A stretch of 64,000 nucleotides of DNA from Nafulsella turpanensis ZLM-10 (GCF_000346615.1 NZ_ANNU01000013.1:80824-144823); one strand, 5' to 3'. Shown: positions 8,763-17,864, counted from the first letter of the stretch. The notes: generated by a model not told the origin, from the letters alone. Made by a program: numbers and translations.

Positions 8763-9818
8763 CTAACCGAAAAACTGCCCCTGCTGCTCACGTGCGGCAA
8801 ACTGGGCTTTGGCAAGGGCGGCTCGTTTTCCTTCAGGGCTGTAATCAAGGTGGCTTCCGCCTCCCTCGAGGTCAAAGTTAAAATCGAGCTCTTTCGTTAC
8901 CTTTTTCAGGTCATTCACATGAAGTTGAGTGGCAAACTCATGGCCGGTATGCGGACAAACCGCCATCCCTAAACGGGCACCTTCTTTCCGGTACACATTA
9001 GTACCCAGCTGTGCCGGTCGCTGAAATATATGAAAGAACTTTCCGAAGGGAATCCATACCAGGAACAGGATGACAGTTATGGCATGTGTAACAGACATAA
9101 ACTCGAAGGTTTTGCCCTGCATAAAGGAGTAGTCGAAGGTTAAGCCCAAACCGGTAACTGAAATGGCCTGCAGTAATATGAGCGGCATCCAGTCGTCCTG
9201 AAAGGTTTGGGTTGCAATCAGTCCTCCGTTTTTTATGCGGCGACGCATCATTAAAACAGCACCAACGATGACTAAAAGGGAGCACCAGTTAAGGATATGG
9301 AAAGCATTGAAGGCAATAAAGCCTCCCAACTCAAATTCTGCCACATGAAAGCCAAACACATGGGCCTCGTAAATATCCAAGGTTCCGGGTTGTAGGGTAA
9401 AGTGAATCCAGCCGAAGGTTAGGGGAATAGTAACCATAAAAGCCAGCATACAGCCGGTAGCCAGCAGAAAGTGGCCCCACCAGCGGCTCCTTCCACGTGG
9501 GTAGATAAAGCGCTGGAACATGATATTCTTGACAAACTGCTGAATTACAAAGCCTAAGTAAGGGAAGAATCGCTTACTGAACACAAACTTCCAGGTCCGC
9601 CGCCAGTAGAGCCGTGTTGGTGGCCGCTGTAGCCATACAGAATAGCGGTACATGATACCAAACACCGCAAAGATAGTTCCGAAGAGATAAGCAATCAGTG
9701 CCGCATCGAAGTTCTGCAGGTCGCGGGAGCCAACATATACCAGAGCTATTGCCAATAGCATGGCAATGGTGGCGTTTATTAAAGCTTTTCTGTTTAAGGA
9801 ATAAAAGATTCTAAACAT
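8763..9818 (-). CDS. Membrane cytochrome b-like subunit of the nitrate reductase complex (NarI/HdrE-like)
   Basis: A 351-residue polytopic protein with about six membrane segments, starting MFRIFYSLNRKALINA. Histidines in or near membrane segments (HFLLATG, HVFGFHVAEF, AFHILNW, THAITVILF, GKFFHIF) could ligate b-type hemes. The pattern resembles the NarI/HdrE/DsrM cytochrome b group, but I cannot assign a family with certainty. A 75-residue cytoplasmic tail contains CPHTGHEF. It is the first gene of the nitrate reductase operon, preceded by a palindrome-containing promoter at 10051-10116 and a predicted untranslated leader of about 225 nt. The probable role is quinol oxidation feeding the Rieske and Fe-S subunits. 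Confidence 0.75.
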   Translation of the reverse strand: MFRIFYSLNRKALINATIAMLLAIALVYVGSRDLQNFDAALIAYLFGTIFAVFGIMYRYSVWLQRPPTRLYWRRTWKFVFSKRFFPYLGFVIQQFVKNIMFQRFIYPRGRSRWWGHFLLATGCMLAFMVTIPLTFGWIHFTLQPGTLDIYEAHVFGFHVAEFELGGFIAFNAFHILNWCSLLVIVGAVLMMRRRIKNGGLIATQTFQDDWMPLILLQAISVTGLGLTFDYSFMQGKTFEFMSVTHAITVILFLVWIPFGKFFHIFQRPAQLGTNVYRKEGARLGMAVCPHTGHEFATQLHVNDLKKVTKELDFNFDLEGGGSHLDYSPEGKRAALAKAQFAAREQQGQFFG

Positions 9819-10050
9819 AGAAGAGATGGTTTAAAATTCCACTCATGTACTACCTCATGAAATCGGCCACAACACAACAGAAAAGATACAGCAATATAAA
9901 ATCGGCCCTAAAGCCTCCTTGTATCTCTTTTAAGTCAGTTGTCCTAATCTTCTCAATACAATACAAAATTCAAAACATTATAAAAACGTATCAACACTCT
10001 ATATACCCGTTCTATTTAGAGAACAGATGCATTCTTTACTAAATGAAGTT

Positions 10051-10116
10051 CAAATTTACCTATCTGGCAGATCTAAAAGGATGACAATCCTCAGTAATTG
10101 AAATGATAATTATCAT
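10051..10116 (-). promoter_or_regulatory. Crp/Fnr-type tandem-site promoter, nitrate reductase operon
   Basis: On the minus strand there are a perfect palindrome ATGATAATTATCAT (10103-10116), then a second site 22 bp on (plus strand ATGACAATCCTCAG, 10081-10094), then 22 bp to a perfect -7 box TAAATTTG (plus CAAATTTA, 10051-10058). This places the proximal site near -41.5. The rest of 9819-10323 shows no gene. The spacing equals that of nine other promoters here. Confidence 0.75.
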
Positions 10117-10205
10117 GTTTGCTCCTGAAGTCTGCACTTCTTCCTGAAAATGCACCGCTCCTTCTCCGTCAGCCCCTGCTCCTGCCTTTCGTTTCTGGAC
10201 ATTTA

Positions 10206-10271
10206 TTGAGTAATATCAATTCTTTTACTGAGTACCATCATTTATTATCCGGGCACAGGCTCCTTATTTTG
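10206..10271 (+). promoter_or_regulatory. Crp/Fnr-type tandem-site promoter, SLAC1/TehA gene
   Basis: TTGAGTAATATCAA (10206-10219) and CTGAGTACCATCAT (10228-10241) are 22 bp apart. After a further 22 bp comes TTATTTTG (10264-10271), one mismatch from TAnnTTTG. The start codon is at 10324, giving a leader of roughly 50 nt. Confidence 0.65.
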
Positions 10272-10323
10272 CAAAAACAAACTTGTTTACCCTTTACCCT
10301 GACAGCCAGCAACAAAAAATAAA

Positions 10324-11376
10324 ATGACGATTGTAGCCACCCTGAAAGAAGAAGCAAAGAGCCTTTTTCCCGCCTACTTTGCCCTTGTAATGTCCACCGG
10401 AATTGTCTCGATTGCCGCTCATTTACTGGACTTCCCTTCTATTAGTAATGGGCTTTTCTGGCTCAATAATGCACTCTACTTCTTTCTGTTGGGAATGCTC
10501 CTCTCACGGCTACTCTTTTATTTCCCTTCTTTTCTCGAAGATTTTAATTCACATGCAAAAGGGGCCGGCTTTTTTACACTGGTGGCCGGAACCTGTATAT
10601 TAGGAACCCAGTATGTTCTCCTGAAAGGCTGGTTTATGCCAGCCATGGGACTCTGGTACTTCGGGCTTATTCTTTGGCTGGTCCTGATTTATGCCTTTTT
10701 CGTCATGATTATTGTGAAGAGAGAAAAGCCATCGCTGGAAAAGGGTATTAATGGAATCTGGCTGGTCATAGTGGTCGCTACACAGGCCGTTTCTGTTCTC
10801 GGAACTTTACTCTCTGAGCACCTGCCCTTCCCCACCGAAAGGGTCATTTTTCTTACCCTCTCCGGTTACCTGCTCGGCTGTATGCTCTACATCATCCTCA
10901 TTACCCTTATTTTCTACCGCCTTGCATTTTACCCTATGCGGGCAGAAGAATTTGCACCTCCTTTTTGGATTAATATGGGAGCGGTCGCCATCAGCACCTT
11001 ATCAGGAGCCACACTCATCCTGTTTATCAATGAAAATACAGGCTTTCTCGATTTTATTCCATTCCTGAAGGGCTTCAGCCTGTTTTTCTGGGCTACCGGC
11101 AGCTGGTGGATTCCCATTATCGTTATTCTGGGCATCTGGCGACACATTTATAACCACATCCCCCTCTTTTATCACCCCCAGTATTGGGGCATGGTATTCC
11201 CCCTTGGTATGTATACCGTCTGTACCTGGCGACTGGCTCAAGCCTTTGACCTTGACTACCTGAAGTTGATTCCCACCTACTTTATTTACCTGGCTTTTAC
11301 TGCATGGGTACTTACCTTTCTGGGGCTGCTTTATAATTTTTTTCGGCTTTTATCTGGAAAAAAGATGCCTGCCTGA
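10324..11376 (+). CDS. TDT/SLAC1-family membrane channel or transporter (TehA-like)
   Basis: A 350-residue protein with about ten hydrophobic helices, starting with a short charged end and FPAYFALVMSTGIVSIAA, the typical entry of the tellurite-resistance/dicarboxylate transporter (TDT) family that includes bacterial TehA and plant SLAC1 anion channels. SLAC1 channels conduct nitrate and chloride. This gene sits divergent from a nitrate reductase operon under the same kind of promoter, and no NarK-type transporter is in the window. A nitrate or nitrite channel is therefore an attractive inference. Dicarboxylate, malate or tellurite-linked transport remain alternatives. Confidence 0.8.
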   Translation: MTIVATLKEEAKSLFPAYFALVMSTGIVSIAAHLLDFPSISNGLFWLNNALYFFLLGMLLSRLLFYFPSFLEDFNSHAKGAGFFTLVAGTCILGTQYVLLKGWFMPAMGLWYFGLILWLVLIYAFFVMIIVKREKPSLEKGINGIWLVIVVATQAVSVLGTLLSEHLPFPTERVIFLTLSGYLLGCMLYIILITLIFYRLAFYPMRAEEFAPPFWINMGAVAISTLSGATLILFINENTGFLDFIPFLKGFSLFFWATGSWWIPIIVILGIWRHIYNHIPLFYHPQYWGMVFPLGMYTVCTWRLAQAFDLDYLKLIPTYFIYLAFTAWVLTFLGLLYNFFRLLSGKKMPA

Positions 11377-11453
11377 TGCTGCCAAAGCCAACTCATCGTT
11401 AAGGCCTTCGTAAAAAGGGTGTACGATAGTTTAAAACTTTAACTTTTTTATCT

Positions 11454-11975
11454 ATGCATTTACCGATACTAAAAAAGTACGGCACCATTTTTTTCCTGAG
11501 CCTGTTCCCGTTCGCATTTACCGCCTGCGGTGGCGGAACTGAAGAAGGTGAGGTTACAGAGGAGACCGGAGTGGAAGAAGTCGGAATTTCCGCAGAAGAA
11601 GCCCTGGCAAATCCCATGGAAGTGAAAGGCGTTGGCCCTATACATGAACTTACCCTGGAAGCAGCCATTAACCAGGAACTTGCCACGGAAGGCGAGGCTA
11701 TTTTTAGCCAGTACTGCACCCCCTGCCACAAAATTGAGGAACGCTATATCGGACCAGCAATTGGTGATGTTACTACCCGCCGGAGCCCGGAATGGATTAT
11801 GAATATGATTCTGAACCCTGAGCAGATGGTAAAGGAAGACCCCATTGCCAAGCAACTGCTGGCCGAGTATATGTCGCCCATGGCCGACCAGAATTTAACA
11901 GAAGAGCAGGCCAGAGCCATCCTTGAATATTTCCGCACCCTCAGCGAAACTAATAACGGGGAAGCCGAATCTTAA
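11454..11975 (+). CDS. Monoheme cytochrome c lipoprotein
   Basis: A 173-residue lipoprotein: signal with lipobox FTAC, then a Gly/Glu-rich linker, then a class I cytochrome c domain with CTPCHKIEERYIGP (heme attachment Cys-x2-Cys-His) and a distal Met in YMSPMADQN. The heme domain is very similar to that of the cytochrome at 37887-38378 (shared EWIMNMILNPEQMVKEDPIA), so the two are paralogs. Such small cytochromes pass electrons between membrane complexes and periplasmic reductases or oxidases. It lies 77 bp after the SLAC1-type gene and ends at a good terminator. Its partner could be the adjacent cbb3 oxidase. Confidence 0.9.
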   Translation: MHLPILKKYGTIFFLSLFPFAFTACGGGTEEGEVTEETGVEEVGISAEEALANPMEVKGVGPIHELTLEAAINQELATEGEAIFSQYCTPCHKIEERYIGPAIGDVTTRRSPEWIMNMILNPEQMVKEDPIAKQLLAEYMSPMADQNLTEEQARAILEYFRTLSETNNGEAES

Positions 11976-11995
11976 AAATATTTTCAGAAACAGAA

Positions 11996-12036
11996 AAGGC
12001 TGTGCCGCCTGAGTGAGCGACACAGCCTTCTTTATT
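11996..12036 (+). terminator. Intrinsic terminator after cytochrome c
   Basis: The 9-bp stem AAGGCTGTG / CACAGCCTT (11996-12004 with 12021-12029) is followed by a T-rich run, 21 bp after the stop codon. Confidence 0.8.
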
Positions 12037-12118
12037 TATACATGGCTGACTGATTTTCCTCTCTTCTGAGGGGGTCAGACTGAACATTTTCTCCTTTATC
12101 TGCTGCACCAACCTTTTA

Positions 12119-14566
12119 TCAGGCAGCCTTATTCATCGCAGGCACTGAGCCTGCCGCCACCTCTGCCCGGCTGTACTTTTGCTTTTCCAGCTTCCGGGCC
12201 ATTAGCTGCACTCCCAGCGTTACAAAGCCCACTATGGTAACGGAGCTTAGCGGCATTAAAATGGCACAGACAATGGGACTAAGCTGGGCACTTACCGCGA
12301 AACTTAAGCCGATGATGTTGTAGAGAAATGAAAGCAGGAAAGCGATATTAATGATTTTCCGGCTCCCTTTTGCCAGCTGCATCGACTTCAGAATTTTATC
12401 GAAACTCTTCGCATCGAGGATAGCATCGCAGGCAGGTGAAAAGTGGTAAATATCGTCGCTCACGCTAATACCTACATTACTTTCCTGCAGGGCACCGGCA
12501 TCGTTCAGTCCATCGCCAATCATCAGCACTTTTCTTCCTTTTTCCTTCAGCTTTCGGATATAGCTAAGCTTACCCATCGGCTGCTGGTTAAAATGAAGTT
12601 CATCGAATAAGGGCTGCAGCTTGGTCCGCTCGCGGTCATTATCGCCACTCAGCAGGTGCAGCTGGTACTGATGCTCTCTTAATTCTGCCTGCAGGTCGGC
12701 CAATCCTTCGCGGTACTGGCTGTTAAACTGGTAAAAACCTAAAGACTGCCCATCGCGGCTTACATACACCCTGGTAGCTCCCCTATCGGCTGCTTCTACA
12801 TGGGTTCCGGTAAATGCCGCAGAACCCAGTCGATACTCCTGCCCGTTTACTTTTCCACTCAGGCCGGCACCTGCTTCCTCTTTAAAATCTTCTACTGCTA
12901 AAACAGGTACCATTTCTCCTAAGCTGGCGTAAATAGACTGGCTCAAAGGGTGGGTGGAGTTTCGGGTGAGCGAGCGAACAGCCAGCAACATATTATAATC
13001 GGTAGTGCCGGTAAACTGCAGGCTGCCTTTACTTTTGTGTGTAATAGTTCCTGTCTTATCAAAAACAAGGGTATCAATATTCGCGAGGGCTTCCACGGCC
13101 TCTGCATTTTTGAGATACAGCCCCCAGCGGCCAAGCACCCGAAGGGTATTGCCCAGGGCAAAAGGAATAACGAGTGCCAGGGCACAGGGGCAGGCCACAA
13201 TAAGCACGGCGGTGAGGGCATTCCACATCTTGCCCGGGTCGACAAAAAACCAGAAGGCAAGGGTGGCCAGGCTCAGTATTAAGATAAACCAGGTAAAGCG
13301 TTTGCTGAGTCCCTGCACCATGGCCGACAGCTGGAATTTATTTCCCTTTCTGAACACTTCCTGGTTCCAGAGCTGGGTGAGGTAGCTGCTCTCCACCGGC
13401 TTCTGAATACTTACTTCCAGCATGCCACCGATTTGTCTACCGCCTGCATATAAGAAGTCGCCACTTTGCTTATTTACCGGCTCCGATTCGCCAGTTACAA
13501 AAGCATAATCAATTTTTCCTTCTCCTTTCAGCAAAATAGAGTCGGCAGGAATCAGCTCCTGGTTTCGCACCAGAATACGGTCACCCGTTTGCAGTTCCTT
13601 CAGCAGTACGGTTTCCTCTTTTCCCTCTTTAATTCGGGTGGCGGCCAGGGGGAAATAGCTGTTATAATCGCGTTCGAAGCTCAATGCCTCGTAGGTTTTG
13701 CTCTGGTACCATTTGCCAATGAGCAGAAAGAAGACAAGGCCAGCCAGACTATCCATATAGCCTGCACCTGTCTGGCTCAGCATTTCGTATAAGCTGCGGC
13801 CGAAAATGGTGAGTATGCCAAGGGAAATGGTTAGGTCGAGGCTCAGGTATTTATAGCGGATGCCCCGCCAGGCTGAAATGTAAAAGTCCTTTGCAGAATA
13901 CAGCACCACCGGCAGCACCAGCAGCATGTTCAGGTAAGCAAAAAACTGCTTGTAAGACTCCTCTACCAGCGACTTGCTATCGAGGTATTCGGGCAGGCTC
14001 AACATCATGATATTACCAAAGCAAAAGCCCGCTACCCCCAGCTGAATGTAAAAGCTGCGGCTAGTATTTTTCTTCTTCTCCTTCCCGCTTTCCAGCTTAA
14101 TATCCGGAGCATAGCCCAGGCGACTGAGCAGCTCTGCCAGCTGACGAAGGCTCAGTCCTTTTTCCGACCAACTCAGGCTTACCTCCTTTTTCAGAAAATT
14201 AACGGTAGAAGAATAAACATTCCCATCCAGGCGGTTCAGGTTCTCGAGCAGCCAGATACAGGAACTACAATGGATGGCAGGAATATAAAAAGTAGTCTTA
14301 CTAATTCGACCATCGGTAAACTGAATCAGCGATTTCCTTATCTCCTCCAGTTCCAGGAAAGCCCATTTTTCGGCATTCTCCTCCCCTCTTTTAGAGCCGG
14401 GCGCTTTTTCCATCTCGTAGTAGCCGGCCAGGTCATTCCCTTTCAGGATATCATACACCGTATGGCAGCCCTGGCAGCAAAATGAATGTTGGTCGGCTAT
14501 AATGGGCGTTTCAGGACAGTCTTCCCCGCAATGGTAACAGCTTTGTTTTTCGAGTATTTTGGACAT
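12119..14566 (-). CDS. ccoI: Copper-translocating P-type ATPase CcoI
   Basis: An 815-residue P1B-ATPase from the ATG at 14566. In-frame sequence further upstream is translated heptamer repeat and is rejected. The N-terminus has a Cys-rich segment (CYHCGEDCPE, CCQGCHTVY) and a heavy-metal-associated motif HCSSCIWLLENL. The core has the CPC metal site (IVACPCALAL), the phosphorylation loop FDKTGTITHK and the hinge MIGDGLNDAGAL. This N-terminal arrangement and the location opposite ccoS-NOQP identify CcoI/FixI, which supplies copper for CuB assembly of cbb3 oxidase. Confidence 0.93.
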   Translation of the reverse strand: MSKILEKQSCYHCGEDCPETPIIADQHSFCCQGCHTVYDILKGNDLAGYYEMEKAPGSKRGEENAEKWAFLELEEIRKSLIQFTDGRISKTTFYIPAIHCSSCIWLLENLNRLDGNVYSSTVNFLKKEVSLSWSEKGLSLRQLAELLSRLGYAPDIKLESGKEKKKNTSRSFYIQLGVAGFCFGNIMMLSLPEYLDSKSLVEESYKQFFAYLNMLLVLPVVLYSAKDFYISAWRGIRYKYLSLDLTISLGILTIFGRSLYEMLSQTGAGYMDSLAGLVFFLLIGKWYQSKTYEALSFERDYNSYFPLAATRIKEGKEETVLLKELQTGDRILVRNQELIPADSILLKGEGKIDYAFVTGESEPVNKQSGDFLYAGGRQIGGMLEVSIQKPVESSYLTQLWNQEVFRKGNKFQLSAMVQGLSKRFTWFILILSLATLAFWFFVDPGKMWNALTAVLIVACPCALALVIPFALGNTLRVLGRWGLYLKNAEAVEALANIDTLVFDKTGTITHKSKGSLQFTGTTDYNMLLAVRSLTRNSTHPLSQSIYASLGEMVPVLAVEDFKEEAGAGLSGKVNGQEYRLGSAAFTGTHVEAADRGATRVYVSRDGQSLGFYQFNSQYREGLADLQAELREHQYQLHLLSGDNDRERTKLQPLFDELHFNQQPMGKLSYIRKLKEKGRKVLMIGDGLNDAGALQESNVGISVSDDIYHFSPACDAILDAKSFDKILKSMQLAKGSRKIINIAFLLSFLYNIIGLSFAVSAQLSPIVCAILMPLSSVTIVGFVTLGVQLMARKLEKQKYSRAEVAAGSVPAMNKAA

Positions 14567-14860
14567 TAATTCGTTGGTCGTTGGTCGTTGCTGGTTGTTC
14601 GGTATTAGTGACTGGTGGTTTGTGGGTATTAAGTAGACAGTAGTAAGTATTAAGAATCTGGAATATGAGCCGACTTTTAGATGGTTACTGTCATTGCGAG
14701 GAGGCACGACGAAGCAATCTGTTGCAGGTTGTTACTATTTATCTTCCCCTTTACAGCCCCTTTTAGGTTGCTTCACTCCGCCGCGCCGCGTAGGCTAGGG
14801 CTACCTTCGGGCCGCGTAGGCCGCAATGACAGCATTCTATAAGCTTCTCCTGTCCTGCTT
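14567..14860 (-). repeat. Composite leader element, copy 2 (upstream of ccoI)
   Basis: Adjacent to the ccoI ATG (14571-14603, plus strand) are GGTCGTT repeats and GCTGGTTGTTCG. At 14633-14656 there is an AAGTAGACAGTAGTAAGTAT stretch. An inverted-repeat element follows at 14689-14831 with ends TGTCATTGCG and CGCAATGACA and inner arms AGCAATCTG / GGTTGCTTC. The tail TCCTGTCCTG matches copies 1 and 4. The remaining stretch to 15104 shows no gene I can support. Confidence 0.8.
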
Positions 14861-15104
14861 ACTGGCTTATGGTTCCTGATTAAGAAACCCATCCCACACC
14901 TATCCATCCAGCCTCAAAAATCCTTACAAAATCGGCGGATAACCATGAGGGCGGTCAGCAGGAAAGATGATTTTTATCAGGAAGTGGAAAGTAACTGCCT
15001 TTGCAGCTCTGGTGGAGCCATTTTTCTTTCTGAAGTCAGCTTCTCTCAGACTTTGCTCTCCCACTCCGCACATCGGCCCTGCCCTCTCGAATTATTATTA
15101 AAAG

Positions 15105-15170
15105 CTGATGAAGGTCACCTTTCCTTGTGATTTCAATCATATTCACCCCCTCTTTTTTAGCCCAATTTTG
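15105..15170 (+). promoter_or_regulatory. Crp/Fnr-type promoter of the cbb3 oxidase operon
   Basis: The proximal site GTGATTTCAATCAT (15127-15140) is followed after 22 bp by CAATTTTG (15163-15170), one mismatch from TAnnTTTG. A weaker upstream site CTGATGAAGGTCAC (15105-15118) lies 22 bp before. The first gene, ccoS, starts at 15191. Confidence 0.7.
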
Positions 15171-15190
15171 TGATACTGAATGAAAGAACT

Positions 15191-15397
15191 ATGAGTGCAT
15201 TATTTATTCTTATCGCCATTAGTCTGCTGGTTGCCCTGGGTTTTCTGGCTGCCTTTTTATGGGCCACCCGCTCCGGGCAATACGACGATGACTATACCCC
15301 GGCTGTCCGCATGCTGTTCGATGAAGGACTAAGAAAGCCGGATGCAGGAAGCAGAAATCAGGAGAATGAAAAAGAAAATAGGAATACCACGATTTAA
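15191..15397 (+). CDS. ccoS: cbb3 oxidase maturation protein CcoS
   Basis: A 68-residue protein with one membrane helix (MSALFILIAISLLVALGFLA) followed by WATRSGQYDDDYTPAVRML, the conserved CcoS signature. CcoS helps insert heme b and CuB into CcoN. The ATG at 15191 is preferred over a TTG-type start 21 nt earlier because it begins directly at the helix. It is the first gene of the oxidase operon, 55 bp before ccoNO. Confidence 0.92.
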   Translation: MSALFILIAISLLVALGFLAAFLWATRSGQYDDDYTPAVRMLFDEGLRKPDAGSRNQENEKENRNTTI

Positions 15398-15452
15398 AAT
15401 AGAACCCATAAATCAACCAATAAACCAATTTAAGCAAATCATTGAATAACTT

Positions 15453-17660
15453 ATGAGTACGCAAGGAGCAATTCTGGAGAGACCCGACCACTACAGCGGA
15501 AAGCTGGAGCTCGACCGTTTCTCTTACGACAACAACATTGTGCGGCTGTTTGCCACCGCCACCATGGTATGGGGGGCAATTGGCATGCTGGTTGGCCTGC
15601 TGGCAGCCCTTGAGCTGGTATTCCCCGGCCTCAATGGCGGAATCGAATACATTACCTTCGGCCGTATCCGCCCACTGCATACCAATGCCGTAATCTTTGC
15701 CTTTGTGGGCAACGGTATCTTTACAGGGGTATATTACTCGCTGCAAAGGCTCTGCAAAACCCGCATGTACAGCGATGCCCTGAGTAATATTAATTTCTGG
15801 GGATGGCAGCTCATCATCCTTTCTGCCGTAATAACCCTACCGCTGGGCTATACTTCCTCAAAAGAGTATGCCGAGCTGGAATGGCCTATTGACATTGCCA
15901 TTACCATTATGTGGGTGGTATTCGGTTACAATATGTTTGCTACCATTCTGCAACGCCGTACCCGTCACCTGTATGTGGCCATCTGGTTTTACATTGGTAC
16001 CTTTGTAACCGTAGCCGTTCTGCATGTGGTGAACTCTTTTGAGCTGCCTATCAGCTTTATGAAGAGCTACAGCTTTTATGCCGGTGTACAGGATGCTTTA
16101 GTACAGTGGTGGTATGGCCACAATGCGGTTGCATTTTTCCTTACCACTCCTTACCTGGGCCTGATGTACTACTTTGTACCAAAGGCAGCCAACCGCCCGG
16201 TGTATTCTTATAAACTTTCCATTATCCACTTCTGGGCTCTTATTTTTCTTTACATCTGGGCCGGCCCGCACCACCTGCTCTACAATGCCCTGCCTGACTG
16301 GGCACAGTCGCTCGGTGTAGTGTTTAGCGTGATGCTCCTTGCCCCCAGCTGGGGTGGTATGCTCAATGGCCTTTTAACCCTCCGTGGTGTATGGGACAGG
16401 GTTCGTGAAGAGCCTGTTCTGAAATTCTTTGTAGTGGCCCTTACCGCTTATGGGATGGCTACTTTCGAAGGCCCCATGCTTTCACTCAAAAACGTAAACG
16501 CTATCAGCCACTTTACTGACTGGACCATTGCCCACGTACACGTAGGTGGCCTTGGCTGGAATGGTATGCTCACCTTTGGGATGCTCTACTGGCTGATGCC
16601 AAAAATGTACCAGACCAAACTGTTCTCTACCAAGCTGGCGAATACCCACTTCTGGATTGCTACCCTGGGTATACTGTTCTACGCCCTTCCGCTTTACTGG
16701 GCCGGCTTTACCCAAAGCTTAATGTGGAAAGAGTTTACGCAGGAAGGCATGCTGGCCTACCCTAACTTCCTCGAAACCGTTACCCAACTCAAGCCAATGT
16801 ATGCAGCCCGTGCCTTTGGTGGCGGTATGTATATTGTGGGTGTGCTCATTATGGCCTATAACCTGGTAATGACTGCCAAACAGGGCAGCTTCCTAAAAAA
16901 CGAACCAGCCGAAGCCGCTCCGCTGAAAGATGTGTACGAAAAACCACAGGGCGAGCACTGGCACCGCTGGATTGAACGCCGCCCCGTTCAGCTGATGGTA
17001 GGTAGCTTAATCGTAATCCTGATTGGCGGGATGGTGGAAATGATTCCGACCTTCCTGGTAGAATCCAACGTACCAACCATCGCGAGTGTGAAACCATATA
17101 CATCGCTCGAATTGCACGGTCGCGACCTCTACATAAAGGAAGGCTGTAATAACTGCCACTCTCAAATGGTGAGGCCGTTCCGCAGCGAAACCGAACGGTA
17201 TGGCGAGTATGCCAAAGCCGGGGAGTTTGTATACGACCACCCCTTCCTCTGGGGCTCCAAACGTACCGGTCCTGACCTGCTCCGCTTAGGTGGCAAGTAC
17301 CCCGACAGCTGGCACTACCACCACATGCTCGACCCAGAATCTATGTCGCCAGGTTCTATCATGCCTGCTTACCCCTGGATGTTCGAGAATGAGATTGAAG
17401 TGGAAACCACTGAAGCCAAAATCTCCGCCATGCGTAGCCTTGGAGTGCCTTATCCTGAAGGGTATGAAGAAGAGGCAGTTGCCGACATGAAACTGCAGGC
17501 CGAGGAAATTACCGCTAACCTGGCAGAGAGTGGCATACAGGTAAGCAGCGATAAAGAAATCATAGCCCTAATTGCCTACCTGCAACGCCTCGGCACCGAC
17601 ATTAAAGCCGATGCGGATAAGGAAGTGAAGCCCTACGAAATAGTACCTGAAAATAAGTAG
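15453..17660 (+). CDS. ccoNO: cbb3-type cytochrome c oxidase, fused subunits I and II (CcoNO)
   Basis: A 735-residue fusion. Residues 1 to about 480 are CcoN: twelve helices with heme and CuB histidines in PLHTNAVIFAFVG, WWYGHNAVAFF, GPHHLLYNALPDW and AHVHVGGLGWNG. Residues from about 515 are CcoO: a membrane anchor, then the c-type heme motif CNNCHSQMVRPF and GSIMPAYPW with the Met ligand. It is the catalytic core of high-affinity terminal oxidase in the inner membrane. CcoN and CcoO are separate in Proteobacteria. The fusion is common in Bacteroidota. Confidence 0.97.
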   Translation: MSTQGAILERPDHYSGKLELDRFSYDNNIVRLFATATMVWGAIGMLVGLLAALELVFPGLNGGIEYITFGRIRPLHTNAVIFAFVGNGIFTGVYYSLQRLCKTRMYSDALSNINFWGWQLIILSAVITLPLGYTSSKEYAELEWPIDIAITIMWVVFGYNMFATILQRRTRHLYVAIWFYIGTFVTVAVLHVVNSFELPISFMKSYSFYAGVQDALVQWWYGHNAVAFFLTTPYLGLMYYFVPKAANRPVYSYKLSIIHFWALIFLYIWAGPHHLLYNALPDWAQSLGVVFSVMLLAPSWGGMLNGLLTLRGVWDRVREEPVLKFFVVALTAYGMATFEGPMLSLKNVNAISHFTDWTIAHVHVGGLGWNGMLTFGMLYWLMPKMYQTKLFSTKLANTHFWIATLGILFYALPLYWAGFTQSLMWKEFTQEGMLAYPNFLETVTQLKPMYAARAFGGGMYIVGVLIMAYNLVMTAKQGSFLKNEPAEAAPLKDVYEKPQGEHWHRWIERRPVQLMVGSLIVILIGGMVEMIPTFLVESNVPTIASVKPYTSLELHGRDLYIKEGCNNCHSQMVRPFRSETERYGEYAKAGEFVYDHPFLWGSKRTGPDLLRLGGKYPDSWHYHHMLDPESMSPGSIMPAYPWMFENEIEVETTEAKISAMRSLGVPYPEGYEEEAVADMKLQAEEITANLAESGIQVSSDKEIIALIAYLQRLGTDIKADADKEVKPYEIVPENK

Positions 17661-17665
17661 AAAAA

Positions 17666-17857
17666 ATGCTCAAGTTCATCAAACATCATATGGAAACCAT
17701 CATGGGGATAGAAATCTTCCCCATGATTTCCCTGCTCATCTTTTTCATCTTCTTCACGGTACTCATTCTGTGGGTATACCGCTCCGACAAGGGCTATAAT
17801 GCCCGCATGGCACAGCTTCCGTTGGAAGAAGAGGATGATGCTCAGCTGTTTAATTAA
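17666..17857 (+). CDS. ccoQ: CcoQ-like small cbb3 subunit
   Basis: A 63-residue protein with one membrane helix (IFPMISLLIFFIFFTVLILW) followed by VYRSDKGYNARMAQLPLEEE, which fits CcoQ/FixQ, the small stabilising subunit of cbb3 oxidase. It begins 5 nt after the ccoNO stop and ends 7 nt before ccoP. Confidence 0.85.
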   Translation: MLKFIKHHMETIMGIEIFPMISLLIFFIFFTVLILWVYRSDKGYNARMAQLPLEEEDDAQLFN

Positions 17858-17864
17858 ACGAATC

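Noticed and set aside
9845..10042. Small plus-strand ORF of 65 codons
   Set aside because: It overlaps the predicted leader and start region of the divergent nitrate reductase operon and has no protein-like pattern.
14567..14707. N-terminal extension of ccoI by 47 residues
   Set aside because: The extension only translates the heptamer array and repeat element. The ATG at 14566 begins directly at the conserved sequence. The same reasoning was applied to ccoH and the small membrane protein at 4316-4627.
14945..15130. Small plus-strand ORF of 61 codons before ccoS
   Set aside because: It overlaps the regulated cbb3 promoter and has no recognisable features.
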